DNA of 64,000 nucleotides from positions 434,001 to 498,000 of the forward strand of contig NZ_JAJJOE010000004.1 in NCBI RefSeq assembly GCF_020907405.1. The letters are read 5' to 3'. The stretch comes from Arthrobacter sp. zg-Y769 (GTDB lineage: Bacteria > Actinomycetota > Actinomycetes > Actinomycetales > Micrococcaceae). Positions 51,217 to 60,492 of this stretch are shown piece after piece. How positions within the stretch are numbered: the stretch's first letter is position 1; every line of letters starts with the position of its first letter. A model generated the notes under the pieces. The model saw only the letters and a list, made by a program, of their open reading frames with translations. It was not told where the DNA came from and ran no database searches. A program made the position numbers and the translations under genes.

Positions 51217-52344
51217 CTACAGACTCCCCCGCAGCTCCCCGAACGGCTCCCAGAAAAAGTCGAAGTGCTCCTGCGGGCTGCCCAGGAACCGCTGGGTGAA
51301 GACGACGCCGATGTCCCCGCCCGGATAGACCGCGGCGCTGGTTCCGGACCCGCCGGCCCAGCCCCACATGCCGGGCTCGGACCACGGCTGGCCAAGGCCG
51401 GTCTGCACCGCGGTCATAAAGCCCCAGGACTCCTCCGGGCCGGCCATTTCGGCCATACCCACCTGCTGCGGAGAGGTCAACTGGTCCACGGTCATCTGAT
51501 GCCGCAGTTCGGCGGGCAGCACCGTGTCATCCGCCAGTCCGGCAAGGAAGCGCAGGAAGTCCGGCACGGTGGAGACCATGCCGCCGCCCAGGGAGGCAAA
51601 CTTCGGCGGGCACGCCAGCGCATCCCGGTAGGAGACCGCTTCGAACAGCCCGCCGTCGTCGTTGGCCGCATACACTCCCGGGAACTGTTCGGTTCCGGTG
51701 GGGAAGCCGGTGCCGGTGAGCCCGAACGGGACGCTGATCCGGTCCTGCACCAACTGGCCCAGGGGTGTGACGGCGGCGGCGGCAAGCAGGACCGAGAGTA
51801 CGTCCGCGCTGGCGTGGTACATCCAGCGCTCCCCCGGCTGATAGGCCAGCGGCAGGCTGCCGAGCCGCGTGAGGTACTCCTCGGGGGTCATGTCCGGAGG
51901 ATTGGGGCCCCAAAGGAAATCCTGGGTTGCCGCCACATACGGGGTCGGGTCAAAGTCGATACCCAGTCCTGCAGTGAAAGTCAGCAGGTGGCGCACGGTG
52001 ACGGGACCGCGGGCCGGGACCGTCAGGGTCAGCGGGGCGTCCGGGGTGGCCAGGACCCGCAGGTTGGCGAGCGCGGGCAGCCAACGGCCGACTTCGTCGT
52101 CCAAACCTATCGTCCCGTCCGCCACTAGGCTCATGGCCAGGGCTCCGCCGACCAGCTTGCTCAGCGAGGAGATCCGGAACGGCGTGTCCTCGCTCATCGG
52201 CCCGGACTGCTCCAGGTCCAGGGCGCCGGTGGCGAAGATTTCGGTCTGCCCGTTGACCCGGACGCCGGCCACCAGCCCCGGGCACCAGCCCGATTGGACG
52301 GTCTCGGTCAGCCTGTCCCAGAGGGGTGCGGCGATGCCTGGCAT
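51217..52344 (-). CDS. Serine hydrolase of the beta-lactamase/EstB family
   Basis: A 375-residue class-C-type serine hydrolase. The S-x-x-K motif is S60-L-S-K63 in FRISSLSKLVGGA. The second motif is YHAS (YxS) and the third block has GWAGGSGTSA. There is no signal peptide, so it is cytoplasmic and an esterase or aminopeptidase rather than a penicillinase. It is convergent with the GAF-ANTAR gene. Confidence 0.85.
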   Translation of the reverse strand: MPGIAAPLWDRLTETVQSGWCPGLVAGVRVNGQTEIFATGALDLEQSGPMSEDTPFRISSLSKLVGGALAMSLVADGTIGLDDEVGRWLPALANLRVLATPDAPLTLTVPARGPVTVRHLLTFTAGLGIDFDPTPYVAATQDFLWGPNPPDMTPEEYLTRLGSLPLAYQPGERWMYHASADVLSVLLAAAAVTPLGQLVQDRISVPFGLTGTGFPTGTEQFPGVYAANDDGGLFEAVSYRDALACPPKFASLGGGMVSTVPDFLRFLAGLADDTVLPAELRHQMTVDQLTSPQQVGMAEMAGPEESWGFMTAVQTGLGQPWSEPGMWGWAGGSGTSAAVYPGGDIGVVFTQRFLGSPQEHFDFFWEPFGELRGSL

Positions 52345-52437
52345 GCCTCAACTGTCCGCTTGCCCCGGGGACAGAGTCAACGGACAAGGGGTCAGCGTGC
52401 ACGGAAGCGGACGATTGCGCACCGCCCCGGCCGCCAA

Positions 52438-53004
52438 CTACCCCTTGTGTTCCCGCACGGCAGCATAAATAAGCAGGTCCCGGCGCTGCCCGGAAATCTC
52501 CATATAGCTGCGCAGCAGTCCCTCCCGCTCGAAGCCGGCAAGTTCGGCCGACCGGATCGATGCGGCGTTCCACGGCTCGATGTACGCTTCCACGCGGTGC
52601 AGTTCCGGAATGCTCCAGGCGAAATCCAGCAGTGCCCGCAGGGCGTGGGCGGCAAACCGGTGGCCCCGGGCGGTCGGCATGATGCCGTAGCCGGCCTGGG
52701 CACGGCCGTGCTGCAGCTCCCACCCCCAGAGTCCAATCTGCCCCACGCACCGGTCGGTTTCGGCGTCCGCGACGGCAAAGGAAAAGCCTGTTCCCGCGGT
52801 GTGCCGCTGCCGCTGCTGTTCCAGCCACTCCAAGGCCTGCCCGTGGGTTGCCCGCGCCGGAAGGGTTCCCACCGTGGGGACGTACTTGTCCTGGGCCAGG
52901 TCCATGGCCATCCCGACGTCGGTGTCCCGGAACGCGCGCAGCCTCACGTTGGCATACTGCGGCTCGACCGAAGGCCATGCGGGGATGCCCGTACTGGTTT
53001 CCAT
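52438..53004 (-). CDS. GNAT family acetyltransferase (RimJ/RimL type)
   Basis: A 188-residue protein with VGQIGLWGWELQHGRAQAGYG, the acetyl-CoA loop MPTARGHRFAAHALRALLDFA and the C-terminal LHRVEAYIEPWNAASIRSAELAGF, typical of ribosomal-protein-like acetyltransferases. ATG 53004 is used. A fragment of a RidA-like gene lies just upstream. Confidence 0.83.
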   Translation of the reverse strand: METSTGIPAWPSVEPQYANVRLRAFRDTDVGMAMDLAQDKYVPTVGTLPARATHGQALEWLEQQRQRHTAGTGFSFAVADAETDRCVGQIGLWGWELQHGRAQAGYGIMPTARGHRFAAHALRALLDFAWSIPELHRVEAYIEPWNAASIRSAELAGFEREGLLRSYMEISGQRRDLLIYAAVREHKG

Positions 53005-53060
53005 GGCGACAGCCTGCCACAGCCATGCTTCCGCTGACCGGAGGCACGGCTCGCCGCGGA

Positions 53061-53200
53061 CTAATCCAGCACGGCAGTGGCTTCAATTTCCACGAGGACC
53101 CCGGGTTCGTAGAGCTGCACCACCTCGATCAGCGGGGCCGGCGGAAGCGGCGTCGGCAACCCGATCTCCCCAGCCACCGCCTGGGTCCCGGTCCGTTTAT
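53061..53200 (-). pseudogene. C-terminal remnant of a RidA/YjgF family gene
   Basis: About 45 codons ending GEIGLPTPLPPAPLIEVVQL, then VLVEIEATAVLD and a TAG stop at 53061. The LLVEIEAxAVx ending is the RidA family C-terminus. The N-terminal two thirds, including the conserved glycine loop, are absent. The DNA to the right is the CstR operator region. Confidence 0.65.
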
Positions 53201-53222
53201 ATCGTGCGGTCAAGTTTGCGCT

Positions 53223-53272
53223 ATACCCCCATGGGTATTACGGTGGCTGTGAACCTATACCCCTAGGGGTAT
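53223..53272. promoter_or_regulatory. Two CstR operators before cstB
   Basis: ATACCCCCATGGGTAT (53223-53238) and the perfect palindrome ATACCCCTAGGGGTAT (53257-53272) are classic CsoR/CstR boxes, centres 34 bp apart. They lie 24-73 bp before the cstB start. Confidence 0.88.
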
Positions 53273-53295
53273 CAGATAGACACTCAAGGAGACCC

Positions 53296-54687
53296 ATGCT
53301 GCTCGAGCGCATCTACGACGAGGACCTGGCCCAGGCCAGCTACCTCATCGGCTGCCAGCGCACCGGCGAGGCCGTGGTGGTGGACGCCCGCCGCGACATC
53401 AGCACCTACCTGCGACTCGCGGCCGCGAACGGCCTGCGTATTGCCGCTGTCACCGAAACGCACATTCACGCCGATTACCTCTCCGGCACGCGCGAGCTGG
53501 CCGCCGCCACCGGTGCCGAGATGTACGTTTCGGGTGAGGGCGGCAGGGACTGGCAGTACCGGTTCGAGGCCGCCCGCCTGCACGACGGCGACACGATCCG
53601 CCTCGGCAACGTCACCCTCAAGGCGCTGCACACCCCGGGCCACACCCCCGAACACCTCTCCTTCCTGGTGACCGACGGCGCCTTTGCCGACACACCCGGC
53701 TACCTGCTCTCCGGCGACTTCGTGTTTTCCGGGGACCTGGGCCGGCCCGACCTGCTGGACGAGGCAGCCGGCGGCGTCGACACCCGCTTCGAAGGTGCCC
53801 GGCAGATCTTCCGCAGCCTGCAGGAGAAGTTCCTTTCCCTGCCGGACCACGTCCAGGTCTACCCCGGCCACGGCTCGGGCAGCGCCTGCGGCAAGGCGCT
53901 GGGCGCGCTGCCCTCCACCACCGTGGGCTACGAACGCCTCTATGCCTGGTGGGGCAAGCACCTCGCCGCCGGCGATGAACAGGGCTTCGTGGACGAACTG
54001 CTCGACGGCCAGCCCGACGCGCATGCCTACTTCGGCCGGATGAAGCGCGAAAACCGGCAGGGACCGGCGGTGATGGGCGACCGCGCCCCGCTGCCGGGAC
54101 TTGCCGCCGACGACGTCGCACGCCGCCTCGCGCAGGACACCGCCACGTTCGTGGACACCCGTCCGCACACGGAGGTGCATTGGGGCACCGTGGCCGGGGC
54201 GCTGAACATCCCGGCCGGCAAGAAGACCGCCAGCTTCGGCGCGTGGGCCGTTGATCCCGAAACCGACGAGCGCCCGCTGGTGCTGCTCGCATCCGACCAG
54301 GACGCCGCGCAGGAAATGTGGGACCAGCTGGTCCGCGTCGGCGTCGACCGGGTGGCCGGCTACATCACCAGCCTGGACGGTCTTCCGCAGACCACGCCGC
54401 GGCTGATCCAGCCGGAGGAACTGGAAGGGTTCGACGCCGCCCTGGTCCTGGACGTCCGCAACCGCACCGAGCACTCGGCCGGGCACATCCCCGGCTCCCG
54501 GCAGCTCAGCGCCGGCCGGGTGCTGTGGAACCTGGACCAGCTGCCCGCCGAGGGGACCATCGTGACGTACTGCCAGAGCGGTGTGCGGAACTCCGTGGCC
54601 GCCAGTACCCTGCGCCGTGCCGGATACGACGTCCTCGAACTGGACGGCAGCTACGCCGGCTGGATCCGCTCAGACCGGAGCGCTTAG
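53296..54687 (+). CDS. cstB: CstB-like persulfide dioxygenase-rhodanese fusion
   Basis: A 463-residue fusion that oxidises low-molecular-weight persulfide to sulfite and moves sulfane sulfur. The N-terminal metallo-beta-lactamase dioxygenase (about 1-250) has THIHADYLSG, HTPGHTPEHLSF and SGDFVFSGDLGRPDL. It has Tyr where HxHxDH would end in His, as is usual in this branch. A middle rhodanese lacks the Cys (LLASDQD). The C-terminal rhodanese keeps it (VTYCQSGVRNS). This is the domain plan of Staphylococcus aureus CstB. ATG 53296 lies just after the CstR boxes. Confidence 0.88.
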   Translation: MLLERIYDEDLAQASYLIGCQRTGEAVVVDARRDISTYLRLAAANGLRIAAVTETHIHADYLSGTRELAAATGAEMYVSGEGGRDWQYRFEAARLHDGDTIRLGNVTLKALHTPGHTPEHLSFLVTDGAFADTPGYLLSGDFVFSGDLGRPDLLDEAAGGVDTRFEGARQIFRSLQEKFLSLPDHVQVYPGHGSGSACGKALGALPSTTVGYERLYAWWGKHLAAGDEQGFVDELLDGQPDAHAYFGRMKRENRQGPAVMGDRAPLPGLAADDVARRLAQDTATFVDTRPHTEVHWGTVAGALNIPAGKKTASFGAWAVDPETDERPLVLLASDQDAAQEMWDQLVRVGVDRVAGYITSLDGLPQTTPRLIQPEELEGFDAALVLDVRNRTEHSAGHIPGSRQLSAGRVLWNLDQLPAEGTIVTYCQSGVRNSVAASTLRRAGYDVLELDGSYAGWIRSDRSA

Positions 54688-54690
54688 CGC

Positions 54691-54996
<306 letters not shown>

Positions 54997-55038
54997 CCCC
55001 CCCCCCTTCCAGTTTCCACCCTCCAGAAATGAGCCCTC

Positions 55039-55629
55039 ATGTCTTCCTCCACCTCCGCCACCACCGCGCTTGACGCCGCCACCCTGCAGAACTGGATGAC
55101 CCGGCACGAGGACCTCGTAATCCTCGATGTCCGCTCCGCCGCCGAGTTCGAGAGCATGCACATTCCCGGCTCCTACAACGTGCCGCTGCCGCTGCTGGCC
55201 GAACACGCAGACGAAGTGGCCGAGCGTCTGGGCAGCCGCGTGGTGCTGGCCTGCCAGTCCGGCGTCCGCGCCGAACAGGCCCGCGGGCGCCTCGCCGGTG
55301 CCGGCATCAACTCCGCCCAGGTCCTCACCGGCGGTGTGCCCGGTTTCGCGGCGGCCGGCGGCGACGTCGTCCGCGGCGCGCAGCGCTGGTCGATGGAACG
55401 CCAGGTCCGGATGGCCGCAGGCTCCCTGGTGATCGCCGGCCTCGCCGGCGGCCGGTTTGTTTCCCCCAAGCTGCGCCTGCTCGCCGGGGGCATCGGTGCG
55501 GGGCTGACGTTCTCCGCTGCAACCAACACCTGCGCCATGGGCCAGGCCCTGTCGAAGATGCCGTGGAATAAGGCTGCCTCCGAACCCACCGCGCAGTCGG
55601 CCATCAGCCAGTTGCCCGCCGTCCGCTAA
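55039..55629 (+). CDS. Rhodanese with C-terminal DUF2892-type membrane domain
   Basis: A 196-residue protein. The rhodanese domain (about 15-110) has the active-site loop CQSGVR with DVRSAAEFESMHIPGSYNVPL. Two hydrophobic segments (about 130-160) of the DUF2892 type follow, so the sulfurtransferase is membrane-tethered. It is the first gene of the CstR-controlled pair with TauE. Confidence 0.87.
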   Translation: MSSSTSATTALDAATLQNWMTRHEDLVILDVRSAAEFESMHIPGSYNVPLPLLAEHADEVAERLGSRVVLACQSGVRAEQARGRLAGAGINSAQVLTGGVPGFAAAGGDVVRGAQRWSMERQVRMAAGSLVIAGLAGGRFVSPKLRLLAGGIGAGLTFSAATNTCAMGQALSKMPWNKAASEPTAQSAISQLPAVR

Positions 55630-55693
55630 GCGCCGCCACTCGGCGCTCCAGCCGCCGTCCGGCACGCAGCCAGCACCACCAAGGACACCATCC

Positions 55694-56449
55694 ATGACCG
55701 TTACCCTCGCCGCGACCCTGCTGCTTTCAGTGCTGATCGGGCTTTCGCTCGGCCTGCTCGGCGGCGGCGGTTCCATCCTCACCGTTCCGATCCTGACCTA
55801 CGTTGCCGGACTCAGCTCCCGGGAAGCCATCGCCGCTTCACTGTTCGTGGTGGGCGCGACGTCGGCCGTCAGTGCCGTCGGACACGCACGCAGGGGCCGG
55901 GTGAAGTGGCGCACCGGGCTGCTTTTCGGGGCCGCCGGCATGGCCGGGGCATTTGCCGGCGGACTGCTCGGCGGGCACATTCCGGGGACGGTGCTGATGG
56001 TCGCTTTCGCCCTGATGATGATTGCCACCTCGGCGGCCATGATCCGCGGGCGCAAGAGCGGTGCCGCCGCGCCCTCCACCCAGGAGCTCCCGGTGGGGAA
56101 GGTTATTGGCGAAGGCCTGATAGTCGGCCTGGTGACCGGGCTGGTGGGAGCCGGCGGCGGGTTCCTGGTGGTCCCGGCGCTGGCCCTGCTGGGCGGGCTC
56201 TCCATGCCCGTGGCGGTGGGAACCTCGCTGGTGGTCATTGCCATGAAGTCCTTCGCCGGACTGGCCGGCTACCTCACCACGGTGTCGCTGGACTGGACCC
56301 TGGTGGGCGGCGTCACCGCCGCGGCCATGGTCGGGTCGCTGCTCGGCGCCCGCCTGGTGGGCCGGATTCCGGAGGCGGCGCTGCGCCGGGGCTTCGGGTT
56401 CTTCGTGCTGGTGATGGGTATTTTCGTGCTGGCCATGGAGCTGCTGTAA
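55694..56449 (+). CDS. TauE/SafE sulfite exporter family protein
   Basis: A 251-residue transporter with about eight helices and the paired TauE repeats LGLLGGGGSILTVPIL and GLVTGLVGAGGGFLVVPAL. In this CstR-controlled setting it should export the sulfite or thiosulfate produced by CstB. It lies 64 bp downstream of the rhodanese gene. Confidence 0.88.
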   Translation: MTVTLAATLLLSVLIGLSLGLLGGGGSILTVPILTYVAGLSSREAIAASLFVVGATSAVSAVGHARRGRVKWRTGLLFGAAGMAGAFAGGLLGGHIPGTVLMVAFALMMIATSAAMIRGRKSGAAAPSTQELPVGKVIGEGLIVGLVTGLVGAGGGFLVVPALALLGGLSMPVAVGTSLVVIAMKSFAGLAGYLTTVSLDWTLVGGVTAAAMVGSLLGARLVGRIPEAALRRGFGFFVLVMGIFVLAMELL

Positions 56450-56489
56450 CAGGCACATCCATCTTTGCTGACAGGTCCCAGGTGAACGG

Positions 56490-56540
56490 GTGAGCAGATA
56501 ACGGGCTTATCCCCGCGGAATTACCCCGTTATCTGCTCAC
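56490..56540. repeat. Palindromic intergenic repeat, copy A (also terminator)
   Basis: A perfect 16-bp stem, GTGAGCAGATAACGGG with CCCGTTATCTGCTCAC, around a 19-nt loop containing CCGCGG, between convergent TauE and DUF2254 genes. The same element recurs at 63694-63743, both followed by TAGAT. Confidence 0.9.
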
Positions 56541-56620
56541 TAGATACCGTGTCCTGCAGCAATGCGCGACGACGGGGAGCTCCGCGCCAGGCCGCCCTGC
56601 GGCACCCCGGGATTCGTCCC

Positions 56621-58003
56621 CTAAACCGACCGGGTCTCGCCCGCCCGGTCCGCAAAGGCGGACTCCAGGTCCCCGGCCAGGGCTTCCTCCACCCGTCGGG
56701 CCATGTCGCGGACTTCCTGTCTGTCAGCCACCGCCAAATCCCGTGCCGTGTTCTCCAGCACCAGTGAGGACTGCCGGCGGATCTCCTCGCGCTGGTCATC
56801 ATTGACCGCATTGGCTGCGCAGTCACGCAGCAGGCGCTGCACGGCGGTGAGCACAATCGGCTCCGAATGGGCGAAGCGGCGGACCGGCCCGCAGACCAGG
56901 TCCATGAAATACCGGTAGTCGCGGCCCACGGTGACCAGGCGCAGTACGCCGTCGCTGTCCTTTTCTCCCTCCGGGCCCAGCCGCCGGCGCGAGATATCCA
57001 CCAGGAGGTCCGCGCAGTAGCCCAGGGCGTGCGCGGCGGTGATCGGATCGTTGATGCTCGGGGAAGTAGCCTTCACGGCGATGTCCGTCAGCTGGCGCAG
57101 CCCCAGCGCGGCATCCTGCTCCGGAGTGCGTTCGTAGCCGATCTCCAGGGCTTCCGCCAAGGCGGCCCGCACGGCACCCGGCGGCACCGGGACGCCGTCG
57201 TCGCTCCAGGCCCTCGCCACGGGCGTTCCGATGGTGACGTGGTCACCCGGCTGCACCTCGATCCGCAGAGTCAGCCCGTGGCGCTGCAGCACCTGGACCA
57301 GGGGCTTTGCGTGCACTGCCTGCACGATCCCGCTGCTCCCGGCCGGAACCGGAGTGCCGCCGTCGGGCACGGGAAAGTCCTGCACCTCGCCGGTTTCGGA
57401 CTCCGGATAGGTGTCGCGCAGCACGGCCAGGCAGCCCTGGTGCGCGTTGAGCATCATGGTGTCCACCCGCAGGGACCGGGTGATGTGCCCAATAAACAGC
57501 AGCAGCACCACACCGCTGGCAATTCCCAGTATGTAGACCAGCCCCACCACCAGCACGGGGACGGGCCGGTCCGCGTCCATGCCGTGCAGGCCGGTGATGG
57601 AGACCATGAAGGTCCCCATCAGCACACCCAAAATGGCCTGGGTGCGGGAATCCCGGGCGAACTCACGCAGCAGGCGGGGCGAAAACTGCTGCGAGGCCAG
57701 CTGGAGGGCCACCACGGTCAGCGAGAAGGTCACGGTGGCGGCGGTCATAACGCTGGTGGCCACGGTCTGCAGCAGGCTGCTCGCCGCGTCGACGCCGGTA
57801 GGCCAGATCCAGCGCGCCCACGCGGCGTCGTCCCCCGGGCGGACCCGCAGCAGCAGCAGGGTCAGCAGCACCGCTGCAAGCGAGGCGCAGGTGGGCCAGA
57901 ACCAGAGTGAGGCCCTCAGCGCGTCCCGGGACACCCGGATCCGCGGCTCCGGACCGGGATGACGCGGCGTGAAGGTGGACGAACCATGGTCGGTATTGCT
58001 CAT
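56621..58003 (-). CDS. DUF2254 membrane protein
   Basis: A 460-residue protein with four N-terminal helices (about 30-175). The family hallmarks are TVTFSLTVVALQLASQQFSPRLLREF and FIGHITRSLRVD. A soluble C-terminal half contains LRQLTDIAVKATSPSINDPITA. The function is unknown. ATG 58003 is the start of the conserved N-terminus. Confidence 0.87.
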   Translation of the reverse strand: MSNTDHGSSTFTPRHPGPEPRIRVSRDALRASLWFWPTCASLAAVLLTLLLLRVRPGDDAAWARWIWPTGVDAASSLLQTVATSVMTAATVTFSLTVVALQLASQQFSPRLLREFARDSRTQAILGVLMGTFMVSITGLHGMDADRPVPVLVVGLVYILGIASGVVLLLFIGHITRSLRVDTMMLNAHQGCLAVLRDTYPESETGEVQDFPVPDGGTPVPAGSSGIVQAVHAKPLVQVLQRHGLTLRIEVQPGDHVTIGTPVARAWSDDGVPVPPGAVRAALAEALEIGYERTPEQDAALGLRQLTDIAVKATSPSINDPITAAHALGYCADLLVDISRRRLGPEGEKDSDGVLRLVTVGRDYRYFMDLVCGPVRRFAHSEPIVLTAVQRLLRDCAANAVNDDQREEIRRQSSLVLENTARDLAVADRQEVRDMARRVEEALAGDLESAFADRAGETRSV

Positions 58004-58168
58004 CGGCGCCCCTTGGGAAGTGGAATCTCAACCACCTTTCATTGTGCCCCGGGTTCGCCGTTGCTCGCTCCCGATCGGGAGGCTGGAAGAGGACCTCGTC
58101 ACCTTTCCCCATGAGATCGGTCACCAGGGGGCGCATATGGTCAGGACGGCAAAAAGCCCGGACGTAAC

Positions 58169-58184
58169 GTTGATTTAAATCAAC
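58169..58184. promoter_or_regulatory. MarR operator before the DHA2 efflux gene
   Basis: GTTGATTTAAATCAAC is a perfect 16-bp palindrome with the TTGA-N6-TCAA form typical of MarR regulators, 34 bp upstream of the transporter start. The MarR gene at the end of the operon is the likely partner. Confidence 0.82.
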
Positions 58185-58217
58185 TTTTGACCATTGTTTC
58201 GGCCTTTTGGAGTACGC

Positions 58218-60026
58218 ATGTCCGTTTCCCCTGCCCGGCAGGGCGCTTTCCCCGCAACCCGAGCGGAGGCGCGGGCGGAGGCAAAACGAAAGCACCGCGC
58301 CGTCCTCCAGGCCCTGACCGGCCTGTTGCTGGGCATGTTCGTCTCCATGCTGGCCAACACGGTGGTGAGCACCTCGCTGCCGGTGATCATTTCGGACCTC
58401 GACGGCGACCAGGCCGCCTTCACCTGGGTGGTCACCGCCACCCTGCTGGCCACCGCGGTCTCGACCCCGGTCTGGGGCAAGCTCGCTGACCTGCTCAACC
58501 GCAAGGTCCTGATCCAGCTGGCCCTGATCATCTTTATTGTCGCCAGTGCCGCAGCAGGTTTCGCGCAGAACACCGACTGGCTCATTGCCATGCGCGTGAT
58601 CCAGGGCATCGGCGCCGGCGGCCTCGGGGCGCTGACCCAGATCGTGATGGCGGACATTGTTTCCCCGCGGGAGCGCGGCCGCTACATGGGCCTGTTCGGT
58701 GCCGTGATGGCCCTGTCCACCGTGGGCGGGCCGCTGATCGGCGGTGTCATCACGGACACCGTGAACTGGCGCTGGAACTTCTACGTGGCGGTGCCGCTGG
58801 CCGCCGTCGCACTGGTAATGATCCAGAAGACCCTGCACCTGCCCCCGCTGAAGAAGCGAAAGGTGCAGATCGACTACGCCGGCATCGTGCTGCTTTCGGC
58901 GTCCGTGTCCTGCCTGCTCATCTGGGTCTCCCTGGTGGGCAATGACTTCGGCTGGGCCAGTGCCGCCACCGCATGGATGGTGGGCGGCTCCCTGCTGGGC
59001 CTCGCCGCGTTCGTGGCCGTGGAGCGATCAGCAGCGGAGCCGCTGATTCCGCTGAGCCTGTTCCGCAACCGGACCTTCACCTTCTCGGTGATCGGATCGC
59101 TCGCCGTCGGCGTCGCCATGTTCGGCACCACCGTCTTCCTGTCCCAGTACATGCAGCTGGCACGCGGCGCCTCCGCGACCATGTCCGGGCTGATGACCAT
59201 TCCAATGATGGCGGGCCTCCTGATCATCTCCACACTGGTGGGCCGGATGATCACCAAGACCGGCAAGTGGAAGGCCTACGTGGTGGTCGGGTCGGTACTG
59301 CTCACCGCCGGGCTGGTCCTGATGGGCACCATCGAATACGACACCGATTTCTGGCTGGTCTCCCTGTACATGTTCCTGCTGGGCGCCGGCGTGGGCATGG
59401 TGATGCAGAACCTGGTGCTCGTGGTGCAGAACGACGTTCCCACCCGGGACCTCGGCGTCGCCAGCTCCAGCATCAACTTCTTCCGCACCATCGGCGGCAC
59501 CGTCGGGGTTTCCGCGCTGGGCGCCGTGCTGGCGACCCAGGTGGCCGACCGGCTGGCCGAGAAGCAGGGCGAGCTGACGGCCGCCATCGGCGCGCTCGGC
59601 GAGGAGGGCAAGGCGGTGGCCGCTTCCCTGGGTTCCGGCAGCATCCCGGATGTGAATTCCCTGCCCGAGTCGGTGCGCCTCATCGTGGAATCGGTGTACG
59701 GCTCCTCCGTGGCGCACATCTTCATGATCGCCGCTCCGCTGGGCGTCCTGACCCTGTTGGCTGTGCTCTTCCTGCCAAACCTGCCGCTGGGCAGCCTGAC
59801 CCGGCACGAGAAGATGCAGGCCGAAGCCGAGGCCGCAGCCTCCGCGGCAGGGAACACTGCCGGGACGGTAGCCGCCGTGTCCGAAGAGGCCGCCGGCCAG
59901 AACCCGGACGTCCCTGCCGGAGAGGACGTTCCTGCCGGAGAGGACGTTCCTGCCGGAGAGGACGTTCCGTCCGACCCGGACGTCCCTTCCGGAAAGGATG
60001 CTCCTTCCGGAAAGAACAACGGTTAG
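58218..60026 (+). CDS. DHA2-family drug efflux MFS transporter
   Basis: A 602-residue, 14-helix EmrB/QacA-type exporter. It has motif A GKLADLLNRKVLIQ, motif C-like GAVMALSTVGGPLIGGVITD and a long acidic C-terminal tail of VPAGED repeats. ATG 58218 follows TTGGAG. It is co-transcribed with the MarR gene, which starts 1 bp after its stop. Confidence 0.9.
   Translation: MSVSPARQGAFPATRAEARAEAKRKHRAVLQALTGLLLGMFVSMLANTVVSTSLPVIISDLDGDQAAFTWVVTATLLATAVSTPVWGKLADLLNRKVLIQLALIIFIVASAAAGFAQNTDWLIAMRVIQGIGAGGLGALTQIVMADIVSPRERGRYMGLFGAVMALSTVGGPLIGGVITDTVNWRWNFYVAVPLAAVALVMIQKTLHLPPLKKRKVQIDYAGIVLLSASVSCLLIWVSLVGNDFGWASAATAWMVGGSLLGLAAFVAVERSAAEPLIPLSLFRNRTFTFSVIGSLAVGVAMFGTTVFLSQYMQLARGASATMSGLMTIPMMAGLLIISTLVGRMITKTGKWKAYVVVGSVLLTAGLVLMGTIEYDTDFWLVSLYMFLLGAGVGMVMQNLVLVVQNDVPTRDLGVASSSINFFRTIGGTVGVSALGAVLATQVADRLAEKQGELTAAIGALGEEGKAVAASLGSGSIPDVNSLPESVRLIVESVYGSSVAHIFMIAAPLGVLTLLAVLFLPNLPLGSLTRHEKMQAEAEAAASAAGNTAGTVAAVSEEAAGQNPDVPAGEDVPAGEDVPAGEDVPSDPDVPSGKDAPSGKNNG
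59907..59978 (+). repeat. 18-bp tandem repeat in the transporter tail
   Basis: GACGTTCCTGCCGGAGAG repeats at 59907 (one change), 59925 and 59943, then decays. It encodes DVPAGE units and can vary in copy number without frameshift. Confidence 0.88.
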
Positions 60027-60027
60027 G

Positions 60028-60492
60028 GTGACGACGCCGGCAGCCGGGGACGCTGGGAGCATCACCTTCGAGTCCTCGGTCCTGGAGGTGGAACGCCAGT
60101 TCTCGGTCATGCTTGCCGCCGCGCGGCGGACCTTCAAGGATGCAGCCGCGGCCGTCCATCCAAGCCTGCAGCCGCTGGGGTACACGGTCCTGATGACCCT
60201 GTACCCCGGCGGGGAGCGCCAGCAGGGCAGCGTGGCCGAAGCCCTTCAGGTGGACAAGGCGCTGCTCAGCCGGACCGTGTCCCAGCTGGAGACGCTGGGC
60301 CTGGTGGTCCGTCGGGCCGATCCCTCCGACGGACGGGCCCAGCTGTTGGACCTGACCGCCGAGGGCCGGGTCCGCTTCGAAGGCGTGCACACCGCGAAAC
60401 AATCCCCGCTGCGGGACAGGCTGCGGGACTGGAGTCCGGCCGAACTGCGGAACCTTTCGGACCTGCTGCACAAGCTCACCGAGCGGGACTGA
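60028..60492 (+). CDS. MarR family regulator of the efflux pump
   Basis: A 154-residue winged-helix regulator. The recognition region GSVAEALQVDKALLSRTVSQLETLGLVVRRADPSDGRAQLLDLT is the MarR core. The GTG 60028 start lies 1 nt after the transporter stop. It probably represses the operon through the palindrome at 58169-58184. It converges on the histidine kinase with a 17-bp overlap. Confidence 0.85.
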   Translation: MTTPAAGDAGSITFESSVLEVERQFSVMLAAARRTFKDAAAAVHPSLQPLGYTVLMTLYPGGERQQGSVAEALQVDKALLSRTVSQLETLGLVVRRADPSDGRAQLLDLTAEGRVRFEGVHTAKQSPLRDRLRDWSPAELRNLSDLLHKLTERD

